From: UBA6183 sp964603255
Lineage (GTDB): Bacteria > Bacteroidota > Bacteroidia > UKL13-3
Direction of reading: 5' to 3'
DNA length: 64,000 nt
Assembly: GCA_964603255.1 (NCBI GenBank)
Contig: CAZRVA010000003.1
Location: 1 to 64,000, forward strand
The notes below the pieces were generated by a model. It was not told the origin of the DNA, did not search any database, and saw only the letters and a list, made by a program, of their open reading frames with translations. The position numbers were made by a program, and so were the translations under genes. Shown here one piece after another: positions 1-8,236 of the stretch. Within the stretch, counting starts at the first letter, position 1, and every line of letters starts with the position of its first letter.

Positions 1-87
1 GGTTTGCACAAAACGGCTCAACCGTGCATGCTGCGGCTGGTAAAGTGCCATAAAGCGCTCTTGCTTGTTTAAGTTAAGGTTACTCAC
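1..87 (-). CDS. N-terminus of probable sigma-70 family RNA polymerase sigma factor (partial)
   Basis: A reading frame runs off the left edge on the minus strand. From a GTG at 85-87 it reads V/M-SNLNLNKQERFMALYQPQ, continuing HARLSRFVQT. The pattern of a short helix, then F-x-x-L-Y-x-P, H-x-x-L-x-R-F resembles region 2 of Bacteroidota ECF-type sigma factors. A TTG at 91-93 is an alternative start, and a stop codon lies in frame further upstream. Only 29 codons are visible, so the family call is an inference from a short stretch; the rest lies outside the window. Confidence 0.45.
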   Translation of the reverse strand, partial: MSNLNLNKQERFMALYQPQHARLSRFVQT

Positions 88-93
88 GTGCAA

Positions 94-347
94 AGTGGTT
101 GTTCTGTCAGTAGGTGGTATAAGTAACTAAAAAAGTTTCAGGTAAAATTAAAATAGTTTGTAATGGTTTGATATTTATGGGATTAAAATCATAAGCCGAG
201 GATTTGAGTATAGCTTATAAACACCTTGTTAACTGCCAATCTGCCCATTGTTAAGGGCTTGGCTTTATTTCTGTAAAAAAGCCGCTTAGGCAAGGTAAAT
301 TTTATTATTTTTACCGCCCTTAAACAAGACAGTATAAATACCAACAG
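94..347. other. Intergenic region upstream of secA
   Basis: About 250 AT-rich bases separate the minus-strand sigma-like gene from secA, so this is a divergent promoter region. I see short inverted repeats (ATAAGC at 191-196 with GCTTAT at 213-218, and GGCTTT/AAAGCC around 260-285). No clean TANNTTTG promoter box is visible for either gene, only one-mismatch versions such as TATTTCTG and TATTTTTA upstream of secA. No further coding sequence is supported. Confidence 0.5.
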
Positions 348-3300
348 ATGATAGGATCTATATTCAACACCATTGCTAAAGTATTTGGTAGCAAATCGGA
401 AAGAGATTTAAAAACAATTTACCCCATTGTAACGGAGATAAATCAGGCATACGAAAAGTTGCGCCACATTAGCAACGATGAACTACGTGCTAAAACAGCT
501 GAGTTTAAAGTTACCATCGCAGATTTTTTAAAGGATATTGATGCAGAAATTGAAGAGGTAAAACAAGCGGCTGAAGCAGAAAAAGATTTGCATGCCAAAG
601 AAGACTTGTTTAGAAAAGTTGATAAACTTAAAAAACAACGCGATGAGCAGTTGGAAGTGGTATTAAACCAAATATTACCTGAAGCTTTTGCTGTAGTTAA
701 AGAAACAGCCCGCAGGTTAACTGAAGATAAAGAACTGGTGGTTACGGCTACCGAGTTTGATAAAACTTTAGCCACACACAAGCGCTTTAAAAAGCCGGTG
801 CGTATTGAAGGAGATAAAGCCATTTGGAGCAATACTTGGGAGGCAGCAGGTAGCACAGTAACTTGGAACATGATTCATTACGATGTGCAGTTAATTGGTG
901 GTATTGTATTGCATCAAGGTAAAATTTCTGAAATGGCCACGGGTGAGGGTAAAACATTGGTTTCAACTTTACCTGCTTATTTAAATGCATTATCAGGACA
1001 AGGTGTTCACATCGTAACTGTAAATGATTACTTGGCACGAAGGGATTGTGAATGGAATGGTCCTTTGTTTGAGTTCCACGGTTTACGTGTTGATTGTATT
1101 GATTACCATCAACCAAACTCACCGGAAAGACGTAATGCTTACACAGCTGATTTAATTTACGGTACTAATAACGAATTTGGTTTTGATTATTTGCGTGATA
1201 ACATGGCGCGCGATTTAACTGAGTTGGTTCAACGCAAACATCATTTTGCTATGGTTGATGAGGTGGATAGTGTGTTAATTGATGATGCACGTACGCCTTT
1301 GATTATAAGTGGTCCGGTGCCTAAAGGCGATGACCAACAATTCCACGTTCTAAAACCACGCATCGAAAAAATTGTAAATGCACAAAAGGCATTTGTTAAT
1401 ACCGCTTTAAATGAAGCTAAAAAATTAATAGCCGCAGGTAATGAAAAAGACGGTGGCTTCCGCTTGTTACAAGCCTATCGTGGTTTACCTAAAAACAGTG
1501 CGCTAATTAAGTTTTTGGGTGAGCAAGGCATCAAACAAATTTTGTTAAAAACAGAAGCACAATACATGCAAGACCAACAAAAGGAAATGCACAAGGTTGA
1601 TGCTGATTTGTACTTTACCATTGAAGAAAAACACAATGCCATTGAGTTAACAGAAAAAGGTGTTGATTTAATTACTGCTTCAGGGGAAGATCCTCATTTC
1701 TTTATTATTCCTGATGTGGGTGCAGAAATTGCAGAGATTGAAAAATCAACACAAAGCGATGAAGATAAATTAAAACACAAAGAGCAACTCATGCTCGATT
1801 TCTCCATTAAATCAGAACGTATTCACACCGTTAATCAGTTGCTAAAAGCATACTGCATGTTTGATAGAGATGTGGAATACATTTTGGCTGATGGCAAAGT
1901 TAAAATTGTTGATGAGCAAACTGGTCGTGTACTTGACGGACGCAGATATAGCGATGGTTTACACCAGGCAATTGAAGCGAAAGAAAATGTAAAAGTAGAA
2001 GCTGCAACTCAAACTTATGCAACTATTACGTTGCAAAATTATTTCCGCATGTACCACAAATTAGCTGGTATGACGGGTACTGCAGAAACAGAAGCAGGTG
2101 AGTTCTGGGAGATTTATAAATTAGATGTGGTGGTTATTCCTACCAACAGAGCGATCTCTCGTAAGGACGAGAACGATGTAATATACAAAACAAGACGAGA
2201 GAAATACAATGCCGTTATTGATGAGGTACAAAAATTAACCGAAGCTGGCAGACCAGTATTGGTAGGTACTACATCGGTTGAGGTAAGTGAAACCTTAAGT
2301 AAGATGTTGCAATTGCGTAAAATTAAACACAATGTGTTAAACGCAAAACAACACCAACGCGAGGCTGATATAGTTGCTGAAGCTGGTCAGGCCGGAACAG
2401 TTACCATTGCAACCAACATGGCTGGTCGTGGTACGGATATTAAACTAGGCGAAGGTGTAAAAGAAGCCGGAGGTTTGGCCATTATTGGTACCGAACGTCA
2501 CGAATCAAGACGTGTAGATCGTCAGTTACGTGGTCGTGCAGGTCGTCAGGGTGATCCGGGTTCATCTCGTTTTTATGTTTCATTAGAAGATGATTTGATG
2601 CGTTTATTCGGAAGCGAACGTATTGCTTCTGTAATGGATAGACTAGGTATGAAAGAGGGTGAGAACATCGAACATTCTTTAATTACCAAAAACATTGAGC
2701 GTGCACAACGTAAAGTAGAGCAAAACAATTTTGGTATTCGTAAACGTTTGTTAGAGTATGATGATGTGATGAACAGCCAACGTGAGGTAATTTATACCAA
2801 GCGTAGAAATGCCTTAAATGGTGATAAACTTGATTTAGATTTCAGCAACATGTTGCATGATGTATGCTACGAATTAGTAGAACAATACCGCGACCTTAAA
2901 AATGTGGGTGAATTTAAATTGGAGTGCATTCGTTTATTTGCTTACGAACCGCAAATGGATGAGGCTACCTTTATGGCCGGTAAAGTTGAAAATGTAGTGG
3001 ATACTTTGTATGATGATTTGATAAATCACTACAACCAAAAATGCCAACACATTGCCAACGATACATTCCCGGTAATTAAAAATGTATTCGAAAACCAAGG
3101 CCAACAGTTTGATACCATTGGTGTACCATTTACTGATGGTATACGTGGAATGCAAATTGGTGTTAACCTTAAAAAAGCATACGAAACAGAAGGTGCTGAG
3201 GTAATCAAAACTTTTGAAAAGTTTACCAACCTACACATTATTGATGACGAGTGGAAAGAGCATTTGCGTGAAATGGATGAGTTGAAACAATCGGCACAAA

Positions 3301-3689
3301 ATGCAGTATTAGAGCAAAAAGATCCGTTGTTAATTTATAAGTTGGAGTCGTTTAACTTATTTAAAGACATGTTAAGTCGCGTAAATCGTGAAGTATTGAG
3401 TATGTTGTTTAAATCGTTTGTTCCGGTGCAAGAAACACCACAACAACAGCAACCAGCTCCGCAATTACGTCCGGTACAAGAAGTTCGTCAGGCCCCTCAA
3501 CCCAAATTACAAACCAGCCGCCCCGATGAAATTGCCGAAGCATTAAAAGCAAACGCAATGGCAAGAGAAGGAGCAGGAGAGATGCCTAAGCAACAACAAA
3601 TCATTAACGACAATAAAATTGGTCGTAACGATCCTTGCCCATGTGGAAGCGGTAAAAAATACAAAGCTTGTCACGGCAAAGAGGAATAA
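348..3689 (+). CDS. secA: Preprotein translocase ATPase SecA
   Basis: Motor ATPase that drives unfolded preproteins through SecYEG at the inner membrane. The Walker A motif TGEGKT is at residues 198-203, Walker B DEVD at 304-307, and the helicase-like second domain carries TNMAGRGTDIKL and the Arg-finger region LRGRAGRQGDPG. The C-terminus ends in the zinc-binding SecB/ribosome-contact tail with C1097, C1099, C1108 and H1109. At 1113 residues it is much longer than the roughly 900-residue Escherichia coli protein. The extra length is mainly a charged insertion near residues 60-110 and a segment around residues 340-480, as is usual in Bacteroidota. Its partner secY lies at the other end of the window. 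deoC follows 76 bases downstream after a hairpin. Confidence 0.98.
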   Translation: MIGSIFNTIAKVFGSKSERDLKTIYPIVTEINQAYEKLRHISNDELRAKTAEFKVTIADFLKDIDAEIEEVKQAAEAEKDLHAKEDLFRKVDKLKKQRDEQLEVVLNQILPEAFAVVKETARRLTEDKELVVTATEFDKTLATHKRFKKPVRIEGDKAIWSNTWEAAGSTVTWNMIHYDVQLIGGIVLHQGKISEMATGEGKTLVSTLPAYLNALSGQGVHIVTVNDYLARRDCEWNGPLFEFHGLRVDCIDYHQPNSPERRNAYTADLIYGTNNEFGFDYLRDNMARDLTELVQRKHHFAMVDEVDSVLIDDARTPLIISGPVPKGDDQQFHVLKPRIEKIVNAQKAFVNTALNEAKKLIAAGNEKDGGFRLLQAYRGLPKNSALIKFLGEQGIKQILLKTEAQYMQDQQKEMHKVDADLYFTIEEKHNAIELTEKGVDLITASGEDPHFFIIPDVGAEIAEIEKSTQSDEDKLKHKEQLMLDFSIKSERIHTVNQLLKAYCMFDRDVEYILADGKVKIVDEQTGRVLDGRRYSDGLHQAIEAKENVKVEAATQTYATITLQNYFRMYHKLAGMTGTAETEAGEFWEIYKLDVVVIPTNRAISRKDENDVIYKTRREKYNAVIDEVQKLTEAGRPVLVGTTSVEVSETLSKMLQLRKIKHNVLNAKQHQREADIVAEAGQAGTVTIATNMAGRGTDIKLGEGVKEAGGLAIIGTERHESRRVDRQLRGRAGRQGDPGSSRFYVSLEDDLMRLFGSERIASVMDRLGMKEGENIEHSLITKNIERAQRKVEQNNFGIRKRLLEYDDVMNSQREVIYTKRRNALNGDKLDLDFSNMLHDVCYELVEQYRDLKNVGEFKLECIRLFAYEPQMDEATFMAGKVENVVDTLYDDLINHYNQKCQHIANDTFPVIKNVFENQGQQFDTIGVPFTDGIRGMQIGVNLKKAYETEGAEVIKTFEKFTNLHIIDDEWKEHLREMDELKQSAQNAVLEQKDPLLIYKLESFNLFKDMLSRVNREVLSMLFKSFVPVQETPQQQQPAPQLRPVQEVRQAPQPKLQTSRPDEIAEALKANAMAREGAGEMPKQQQIINDNKIGRNDPCPCGSGKKYKACHGKEE

Positions 3690-3721
3690 AACAAAATAGA
3701 ACATATAGGGAATTAGGATGA

Positions 3722-3753
3722 AGTAGTTGTCTGTATCAACAGCATGAACTACT
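3722..3753 (+). promoter_or_regulatory. Two-tier hairpin just upstream of deoC
   Basis: The arms AGTAGTT (3722-3728) and AACTACT (3747-3753) pair perfectly. Inside them CTGT (3731-3734) pairs with ACAG (3739-3742) around an ATCA loop. No T-run follows, so it does not look like a simple terminator. It sits 12 bases before the deoC start codon, where it could influence translation or processing of a secA-deoC transcript. Function is inferred only. Confidence 0.4.
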
Positions 3754-3765
3754 AAGATAAATTAA

Positions 3766-4428
3766 ATGGAAGACTTAAATATTTACATTGAACACACCAA
3801 TTTAAAACCTGATGCTACACATCAGGATATTATTAAATTGTGTGAAGAGGCAGTTGAACACAAATTTTATGGTGTATGTGTATCGCCATATCATGTGCAG
3901 TTGGCAAAAAAAACCATTAAAAAATCACCGGTAAAAATTATTACTGTAGCGGGGTTTCCGTTTGGTTACAATACTGTTGCCAGTAAGGTTGAAGAAACCA
4001 AAAAGGCCATTATTGGCGGTGCTGATGAAGTAGATGTGGTGATGAACATTGCTGCATTTAAAAGTGGTGATGATGCAACCGTATTAAATGATTTACAAGC
4101 TGTAATTATGGCTTGTCATTTACAAAACAAAGTAGCAAAAGTAATTATTGAAACTGCCTTGTTAACCAAGGAAGAAATTGAAAAAGCTTGTCGCTTGTGT
4201 GTAGATAGCGAGGCTGATTTTGTTAAAACATCAACCGGCTATGCCTCAAGTGGCGCAAAGGTAGAAGACGTTGAACTAATGCGTAAAATTTTACCTGCAA
4301 AGGTTAAAATTAAAGCAGCCGGTGGTATTAGAGATAATGCCACTGCGATAGCAATGGTAAATGCAGGAGCAAGCCGTTTAGGTACCTCAGCTAGCCTGGC
4401 TATTATGGGAGTTGAACAAACTGTTTAG
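3766..4428 (+). CDS. deoC: Deoxyribose-phosphate aldolase
   Basis: Cleaves 2-deoxyribose 5-phosphate to glyceraldehyde 3-phosphate and acetaldehyde in deoxynucleoside salvage. It is a class I aldolase TIM barrel of 220 residues, the normal length. The Schiff-base lysine is K154 in DFVKTSTGYA, the proton-relay residues are D90 in GADEVDVVMN and K183 in KIKAAGGIRD, and the phosphate-binding loop is GGIRD. Only two bases separate it from the SPOR-domain gene, so the two are very likely co-transcribed, although their functions are unrelated. Confidence 0.97.
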   Translation: MEDLNIYIEHTNLKPDATHQDIIKLCEEAVEHKFYGVCVSPYHVQLAKKTIKKSPVKIITVAGFPFGYNTVASKVEETKKAIIGGADEVDVVMNIAAFKSGDDATVLNDLQAVIMACHLQNKVAKVIIETALLTKEEIEKACRLCVDSEADFVKTSTGYASSGAKVEDVELMRKILPAKVKIKAAGGIRDNATAIAMVNAGASRLGTSASLAIMGVEQTV

Positions 4429-4430
4429 TT

Positions 4431-4817
4431 ATGAAAAAAATATTGTTTCTTGGATTTAGTTTATTAGGATTGCACTACGCAAATGCACAACAAAATGTGC
4501 AGGTAATTGGTGATGCACATCTCGACTCGTTGGTGCAACGTAACATAGAGCTAAACCAAGCGGCAAATGGCATTCAAGGGTACAGGGTGCAAATATTTTT
4601 TGGTAGTGATAGAAAGGCTGCCAACGAAGCGCGCACCAAGTTTTTACAGTTGTACCCTGAAACAGAAGCGTATTTGGTTTATCAACAACCTAACTTTAAA
4701 GTTCGTGTTGGCGATTTTAGAAATCAAGTAGAAGCACAAGCCATTTACAGAAGTTTATTAACCCACTTTGAAACAGTATTTATAGTACCAGATAAAATAA
4801 ATTTACCGAAATTATAA
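4431..4817 (+). CDS. SPOR-domain exported protein
   Basis: Small 128-residue protein. The first 19 residues form a signal peptide ending in NAQ, followed by a short linker and one SPOR domain (about 48-122) with the typical YRVQIFFGS strand and the FKVRVGDFRNQVEAQAIY repeat. SPOR domains bind denuded glycan strands of peptidoglycan, so a periplasmic cell-envelope role is likely. It starts two bases after deoC. The family is clear; the specific role, such as cell division, is not. Confidence 0.85.
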   Translation: MKKILFLGFSLLGLHYANAQQNVQVIGDAHLDSLVQRNIELNQAANGIQGYRVQIFFGSDRKAANEARTKFLQLYPETEAYLVYQQPNFKVRVGDFRNQVEAQAIYRSLLTHFETVFIVPDKINLPKL

Positions 4818-4820
4818 AAA

Positions 4821-4834
4821 GAGGTTTAGGGTTT
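4821..4834 (+). repeat. Left copy of inverted repeat flanking the four-helix-bundle gene
   Basis: GAGGTTTAGGGTTT occurs here. Its near-exact inverse AAACCCCAAACCTC lies at 5364-5377, with 13 of 14 positions matching after reverse complement. Looser similarity continues inward (GTTTGTTGTTAG against GTTTATGGTTGG). The pair brackets the S23-like gene. Confidence 0.5.
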
Positions 4835-4940
4835 GTTGTTAGTGGTTTATTGTTCTTTGATTTGCGCTCACTTATGAGTGTTCTTTTGGAGTTGTAATGA
4901 ATGTTAGTTAACTTGTATTTTCACATTAAATAACACGATT

Positions 4941-5339
4941 ATGGCAACATTTAAAAAGTTTGAAGACATTGAAGCTTGGCAACAGTCAAGAGAGTTATCA
5001 AAAAAAGTTTGGAAGTTAACTTGCTCAGGTACATTTAAGGATGATTTTGGGTTGAAGCAACAAATCAATAAATCAACTGGTTCTGTAATGGATAATATTG
5101 CTGAAGGATTTGGTAGAGGAGGCAATAAAGAATTTATTCATTTTATCGGAATTTCGTTAGGCTCCTTAGATGAAACCAAGTCACAGTTATATCGTGCACT
5201 TGATCGCGAACATATCAATCAACAAGTATTTGATGATATGGAGGAATTGGTTCAATCTATTGGAAATAAACTAGGAAAACTCTCTTCTTACCTCAACCAA
5301 AGTGACATTAAAGGAATAAAATTTAAAAATAAAGCGTAA
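4941..5339 (+). CDS. Four-helix-bundle protein of the S23 / 23S rRNA intervening-sequence family
   Basis: 132 residues beginning MATFKKFEDIEAWQQSREL, with the family signature IAEGFGRGGNKEFIHF in the second half and four amphipathic helices by pattern. Members are found both inside intervening sequences of 23S rRNA genes and as stand-alone genes scattered through Bacteroidota genomes. Their function is unknown, and nucleic-acid binding is suspected. The gene has its own flanks: a 123-base upstream gap, and inverted repeats at 4821-4834 and 5364-5377 that make it look like an inserted unit between the SPOR gene and the hydrolase. Confidence 0.9.
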   Translation: MATFKKFEDIEAWQQSRELSKKVWKLTCSGTFKDDFGLKQQINKSTGSVMDNIAEGFGRGGNKEFIHFIGISLGSLDETKSQLYRALDREHINQQVFDDMEELVQSIGNKLGKLSSYLNQSDIKGIKFKNKA

Positions 5340-5363
5340 TACTCAATCAGAACACCCAACCAT

Positions 5364-5377
5364 AAACCCCAAACCTC
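5364..5377 (-). repeat. Right copy of inverted repeat flanking the four-helix-bundle gene
   Basis: AAACCCCAAACCTC, the inverted partner of 4821-4834. It ends 23 bases before the hydrolase start codon. The region 5340-5400 is otherwise a C/A-rich leader. Confidence 0.5.
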
Positions 5378-5400
5378 AAACAAGAAACTATTTAAATAAC

Positions 5401-6417
5401 ATGAAACTAGTAACATACAATAAAGAAAATACCGTTGATTTAGGTATTTTAATTGAAGATAATATTTACAGTTTGCATCAAATTGATGCTACTTTGCCAA
5501 ACAACATGCGTGAATTTTTATTTGCAGGCAGCGAGGCAATGAATAAAGCGAAACAGCACGATGCAGATTTAAAAATTGGCAAACTAACAGCAACAGCTAT
5601 TAAATTGACTGATGTAACTTTGTTAGCACCGGTTAATGAACCAACATCTTGTCGCGATGGTTATGCTTTCCGCCAACATGTGGCTGCTGCGCGCAGAAAT
5701 CGTGGTGTGCCTATGATTCCTGAATTTGATCAATACCCAATATTCTATTTCACCAACCACAATGCAGTGCAAGGTCCGGGCGAGATTGAATGTATGCCTG
5801 ATCATTTTGAAAAATTAGATTTTGAATTAGAAGTAGCAATTGTTGTTGGGAAAAAAGGCCGTAACATCAGAGCAGAAGAGGCAGACGAATACATTGCAGG
5901 TTATATGATCATGAATGATATGAGTGCTCGTACCTTACAAATGGAAGAAATGTTATTAAACCTTGGTCCTGCAAAAGGAAAAGACTTTAGCACTGTTATC
6001 GGTCCTTACTTTGTAACACCTGACGAGTTGGAGCAATATGTTGTTCCTGCAAAACCAAATCACGTTGGGCGTAACCACAATTTACAAATGAAATGTTGGG
6101 TAAACGGTGTTCAAGTTAGTGAAGGCAACGTTGCTGACATGGATTGGACATTCGCTGAGATTTTAGAGCGTTGCGCTTATGGCGTTGATATCTTTCCTGG
6201 TGATGTAATTGGCAGTGGAACTGTGGGCACAGGTTGTTTCTTAGAACTAAACGGAACAGGTTTATTAAACGATAAAAACTTTAAACCGCAATGGTTGCAA
6301 GATGGCGATGTAGTTGAAATGGAGATTACGGGATTAGGTCGTTTAAGCAATACCATTAAAAAAGTAAACACAGACTTTAGTATTTTAAAATTGAAAAAAG
6401 CTGCTCAGTTAGCATAG
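5401..6417 (+). CDS. Fumarylacetoacetate hydrolase family protein
   Basis: 338 residues. The C-terminal two thirds carry the FAH fold: a metal-binding acidic cluster within DFELEVAIVVGKKG, the NDMSAR motif (MIMNDMSARTLQ), and IFPGDVIGSGTVGTGC. The family hydrolyses or decarboxylates beta-diketo acids in aromatic amino acid and catechol degradation. No other tyrosine-degradation gene is nearby, so the substrate cannot be assigned. A good hairpin terminator follows, so the transcript probably ends here. Confidence 0.9.
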   Translation: MKLVTYNKENTVDLGILIEDNIYSLHQIDATLPNNMREFLFAGSEAMNKAKQHDADLKIGKLTATAIKLTDVTLLAPVNEPTSCRDGYAFRQHVAAARRNRGVPMIPEFDQYPIFYFTNHNAVQGPGEIECMPDHFEKLDFELEVAIVVGKKGRNIRAEEADEYIAGYMIMNDMSARTLQMEEMLLNLGPAKGKDFSTVIGPYFVTPDELEQYVVPAKPNHVGRNHNLQMKCWVNGVQVSEGNVADMDWTFAEILERCAYGVDIFPGDVIGSGTVGTGCFLELNGTGLLNDKNFKPQWLQDGDVVEMEITGLGRLSNTIKKVNTDFSILKLKKAAQLA

Positions 6418-6438
6418 ATATTCTATACCATTACTCAG

Positions 6439-6470
6439 AAAAGCCATCGTAACATACGTTGGCTTTTTTG
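6439..6470 (+). terminator. Rho-independent terminator after the FAH-family gene
   Basis: Stem AAAAGCCATCGT (6439-6450) pairs with ACGTTGGCTTTT (6456-6467) with one T-T mismatch and a five-base loop. A run of T follows directly. Confidence 0.85.
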
Positions 6471-6536
6471 TGTTTTTATGGTGTGCTATGTAAAACTAAT
6501 TTCGTTTTATTTGATGATTTATTTAATATGTAAAAC

Positions 6537-7133
6537 ATGAGTGAAGGTTACACTTTTTTAAAATCTTTTTTCGGTTCAGCCCTTACCAACCCCGAAAAGC
6601 TTAATGCAGTGCTGATGTGTTTCATTAAAAAAGAGTTTGATAAGAACAGTTGTCTTTTAGAAGAGGGTAAGGTGAGCAACGAGTATTTTATTATAGAGCA
6701 AGGCCTTGTCAGAACATACTCTACAACCCCTGATGGTAATGAGGTGACTACTGCTTTTTTTGATGCGGGTAAGCCGGTATTTGAAGTAGCATCATTTTTT
6801 TTAAGGCAAGAATCAAAAGAGAGTATCCAAGCAATAACACCATGTATTGTTTGGGGTATTTCATTCGATAATCTGAATAAATTGTTTCATACTATTCCTG
6901 AATTTCGGGAGTTTGGACGAAGTTTACTCGTTCATGGGTTTGCTGAGTTAAAACTAAGAATGCAATCAATAATTACAGAAACAGCAGAAACACGATATCG
7001 TAAATTGATTGAATCTGGCTCGGAAGTTATTATGCATGCCCCTTTAAAGTATATTGCTTCTTATTTAGGTGTAACCGATTCATCATTAAGTCGTATTAGA
7101 AAAGAAACAACATTTCTAAATACCCAAAAGTAA
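6537..7133 (+). CDS. Crp/Fnr family transcriptional regulator
   Basis: 198 residues. The N-terminal cyclic-nucleotide-binding-like beta-roll (about 20-120) contains LLEEGKVSNEYFIIEQGLVR. A long dimerisation helix follows, and the C-terminus is a winged helix-turn-helix (about 165-192: KYIASYLGVTDSSLSRIRKE). No Cys cluster for an iron-sulfur centre is present, so it is not a true FNR. The ligand is unknown. Nine bases after its stop codon lies a perfect palindrome of the kind bound by this family, just before the next membrane-protein gene, which is therefore a candidate target. Confidence 0.93.
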   Translation: MSEGYTFLKSFFGSALTNPEKLNAVLMCFIKKEFDKNSCLLEEGKVSNEYFIIEQGLVRTYSTTPDGNEVTTAFFDAGKPVFEVASFFLRQESKESIQAITPCIVWGISFDNLNKLFHTIPEFREFGRSLLVHGFAELKLRMQSIITETAETRYRKLIESGSEVIMHAPLKYIASYLGVTDSSLSRIRKETTFLNTQK

Positions 7134-7142
7134 ATTGATTTC

Positions 7143-7156
7143 TTGTCATATGACAA
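7143..7156. promoter_or_regulatory. Perfect 14-bp palindrome, candidate Crp/Fnr-type operator
   Basis: TTGTCATATGACAA is fully self-complementary. It is placed between the regulator gene and the membrane protein starting at 7206. Half-site TTGTC with inverse GACAA has the size and spacing of Crp/Fnr-family sites. The flanks also carry ATTGAT (7134-7139) and ATCAAT (7162-7167), which are almost, but not exactly, symmetric about it. Confidence 0.55.
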
Positions 7157-7205
7157 GTGTTATCAATTATCTAAAGGCTTGTTTTGTACCATTAATTTAT
7201 ATGAT

Positions 7206-7902
7206 ATGGAAACTTTGCCAATTTATGTTTATGTGGTTTTTGTAGCGGCAATCATGTTTGCTGTTTATTTTTTTAGTAAAGCATCAAAAAGTAAACTGCT
7301 GCTCATTTTTATGTTAACTTGGATGGCCTTTACCGGTGTACTAGCGTGGTATGGTTTTTTTGAGAACACATCATTGTTGCCACCTCGCTTTTTAGTGGCT
7401 GTACTTCCCCCCTTATTGTTGTTGGTTACACTTAACTCAACACGAAAGGGAATTGAATGGCTGATTAAATTTGATTTACATTTAATTACCAAGATTCAAG
7501 TATTTCGCCTGTTTATGGAACTTACACTTTATTGGTTATTTCTGCACAAGCTAGCTCCGGAATTGATGACTTTTGAAGGAAGAAACTTTGATATAATCCC
7601 GGCACTTACATCAATTTTTATATACTATTTAGCTTTTAAGAGAGGTAAATCAAATTATAAACTTCTATTGTATTGGAATGTGATTTCTTTGTTTATTCTC
7701 GTTTTTACGGTAATCAATGGAGTGCTATCAGCACCAGGTCCATTTCAGCAATTTGCCTTTGAACAGCCTAATAGAGGAATATTATATNNNNNNNNNNTTT
7801 ATATGGTTGCCAGCTGTGGCGGTTCCGATTGCATATTATTGCCATGTTATTTCAATGCGTATTATCGTCTTTCGAATTAGACTTGAAAATCTAAAATCAT
7901 AA
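7206..7902 (+). CDS. Multi-pass membrane protein, interrupted by a 10-N gap
   Basis: The frame from ATG 7206 (METLPIYVYV) encodes about six hydrophobic segments, including FFSKASKSKLLLIFMLTWMA and a helix near the end. It reaches the N run in the frame ...RGILY. After the gap the sensible continuation is a different frame, FIWLPAVAVPIAYYCHVISM, ending at the stop codon 7900-7902. The true gap size must therefore be a multiple of three rather than ten. Start codons further upstream (TTG 7143) would place the coding region across the palindrome and are less likely. Function unknown; the neighbouring regulator suggests a regulated membrane protein. Confidence 0.7.
7788..7797. other. Assembly gap (10 N)
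   Basis: Ten undetermined bases inside the membrane-protein gene. They cause an apparent frame shift that is most simply explained by a wrong gap length. Confidence 0.95.
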
Positions 7903-7964
7903 ACTTAAATCCAATCTAACATTATGGTAATGTATGATGCTCAACTTTGTGTCAAATAAAAACC

Positions 7965-8162
7965 ATGATGAAATGCAATTTAATTTATGCCTTGTTACTG
8001 GTGCTAATTGGTTCAGGCTTTATGTTAATTACCCACACTGACTTGTACTCGTTGGCTTTGTCTTTGTTAAGCTTTGCTGTATTGGCCTTTCCATTACTTA
8101 CATTAATTACACAACGCAGCAAAAAAGACAAAACAGATAATGAGGTTTATTTGGGTGTTTGA
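7965..8162 (+). CDS. Small hydrophobic protein, function unknown
   Basis: 65 residues from ATG 7965 (MMKCNLIYALLLVLIG). Two predicted membrane helices are followed by a charged tail (TQRSKKDKTDNEVYLGV). I do not recognise the family. It follows the interrupted membrane protein by 62 bases in the same direction, so it may belong to the same transcript. A TTG at 7947 would add six residues. Confidence 0.55.
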   Translation: MMKCNLIYALLLVLIGSGFMLITHTDLYSLALSLLSFAVLAFPLLTLITQRSKKDKTDNEVYLGV

Positions 8163-8190
8163 TATTATTTCGGTTTCTCAATTTTTAAGC

Positions 8191-8224
8191 AAAAAACATA
8201 AGGGTTAAATTCAACCCTTATGTT
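8191..8224 (-). terminator. Terminator of the fasciclin gene
   Basis: Arms AACATAAGGGTT (8195-8206) and AACCCTTATGTT (8213-8224) pair perfectly over 12 bases. On the minus strand the stem is followed by a T-run (A-run at 8191-8196 on the plus strand). This places it 13 bases after the fasciclin stop codon. Confidence 0.88.
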
Positions 8225-8236
8225 CAATAGAAATCT

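Noticed and set aside
443..871. 142-codon open frame on the minus strand inside secA
   Set aside because: Antisense shadow; composition follows the secA codons.
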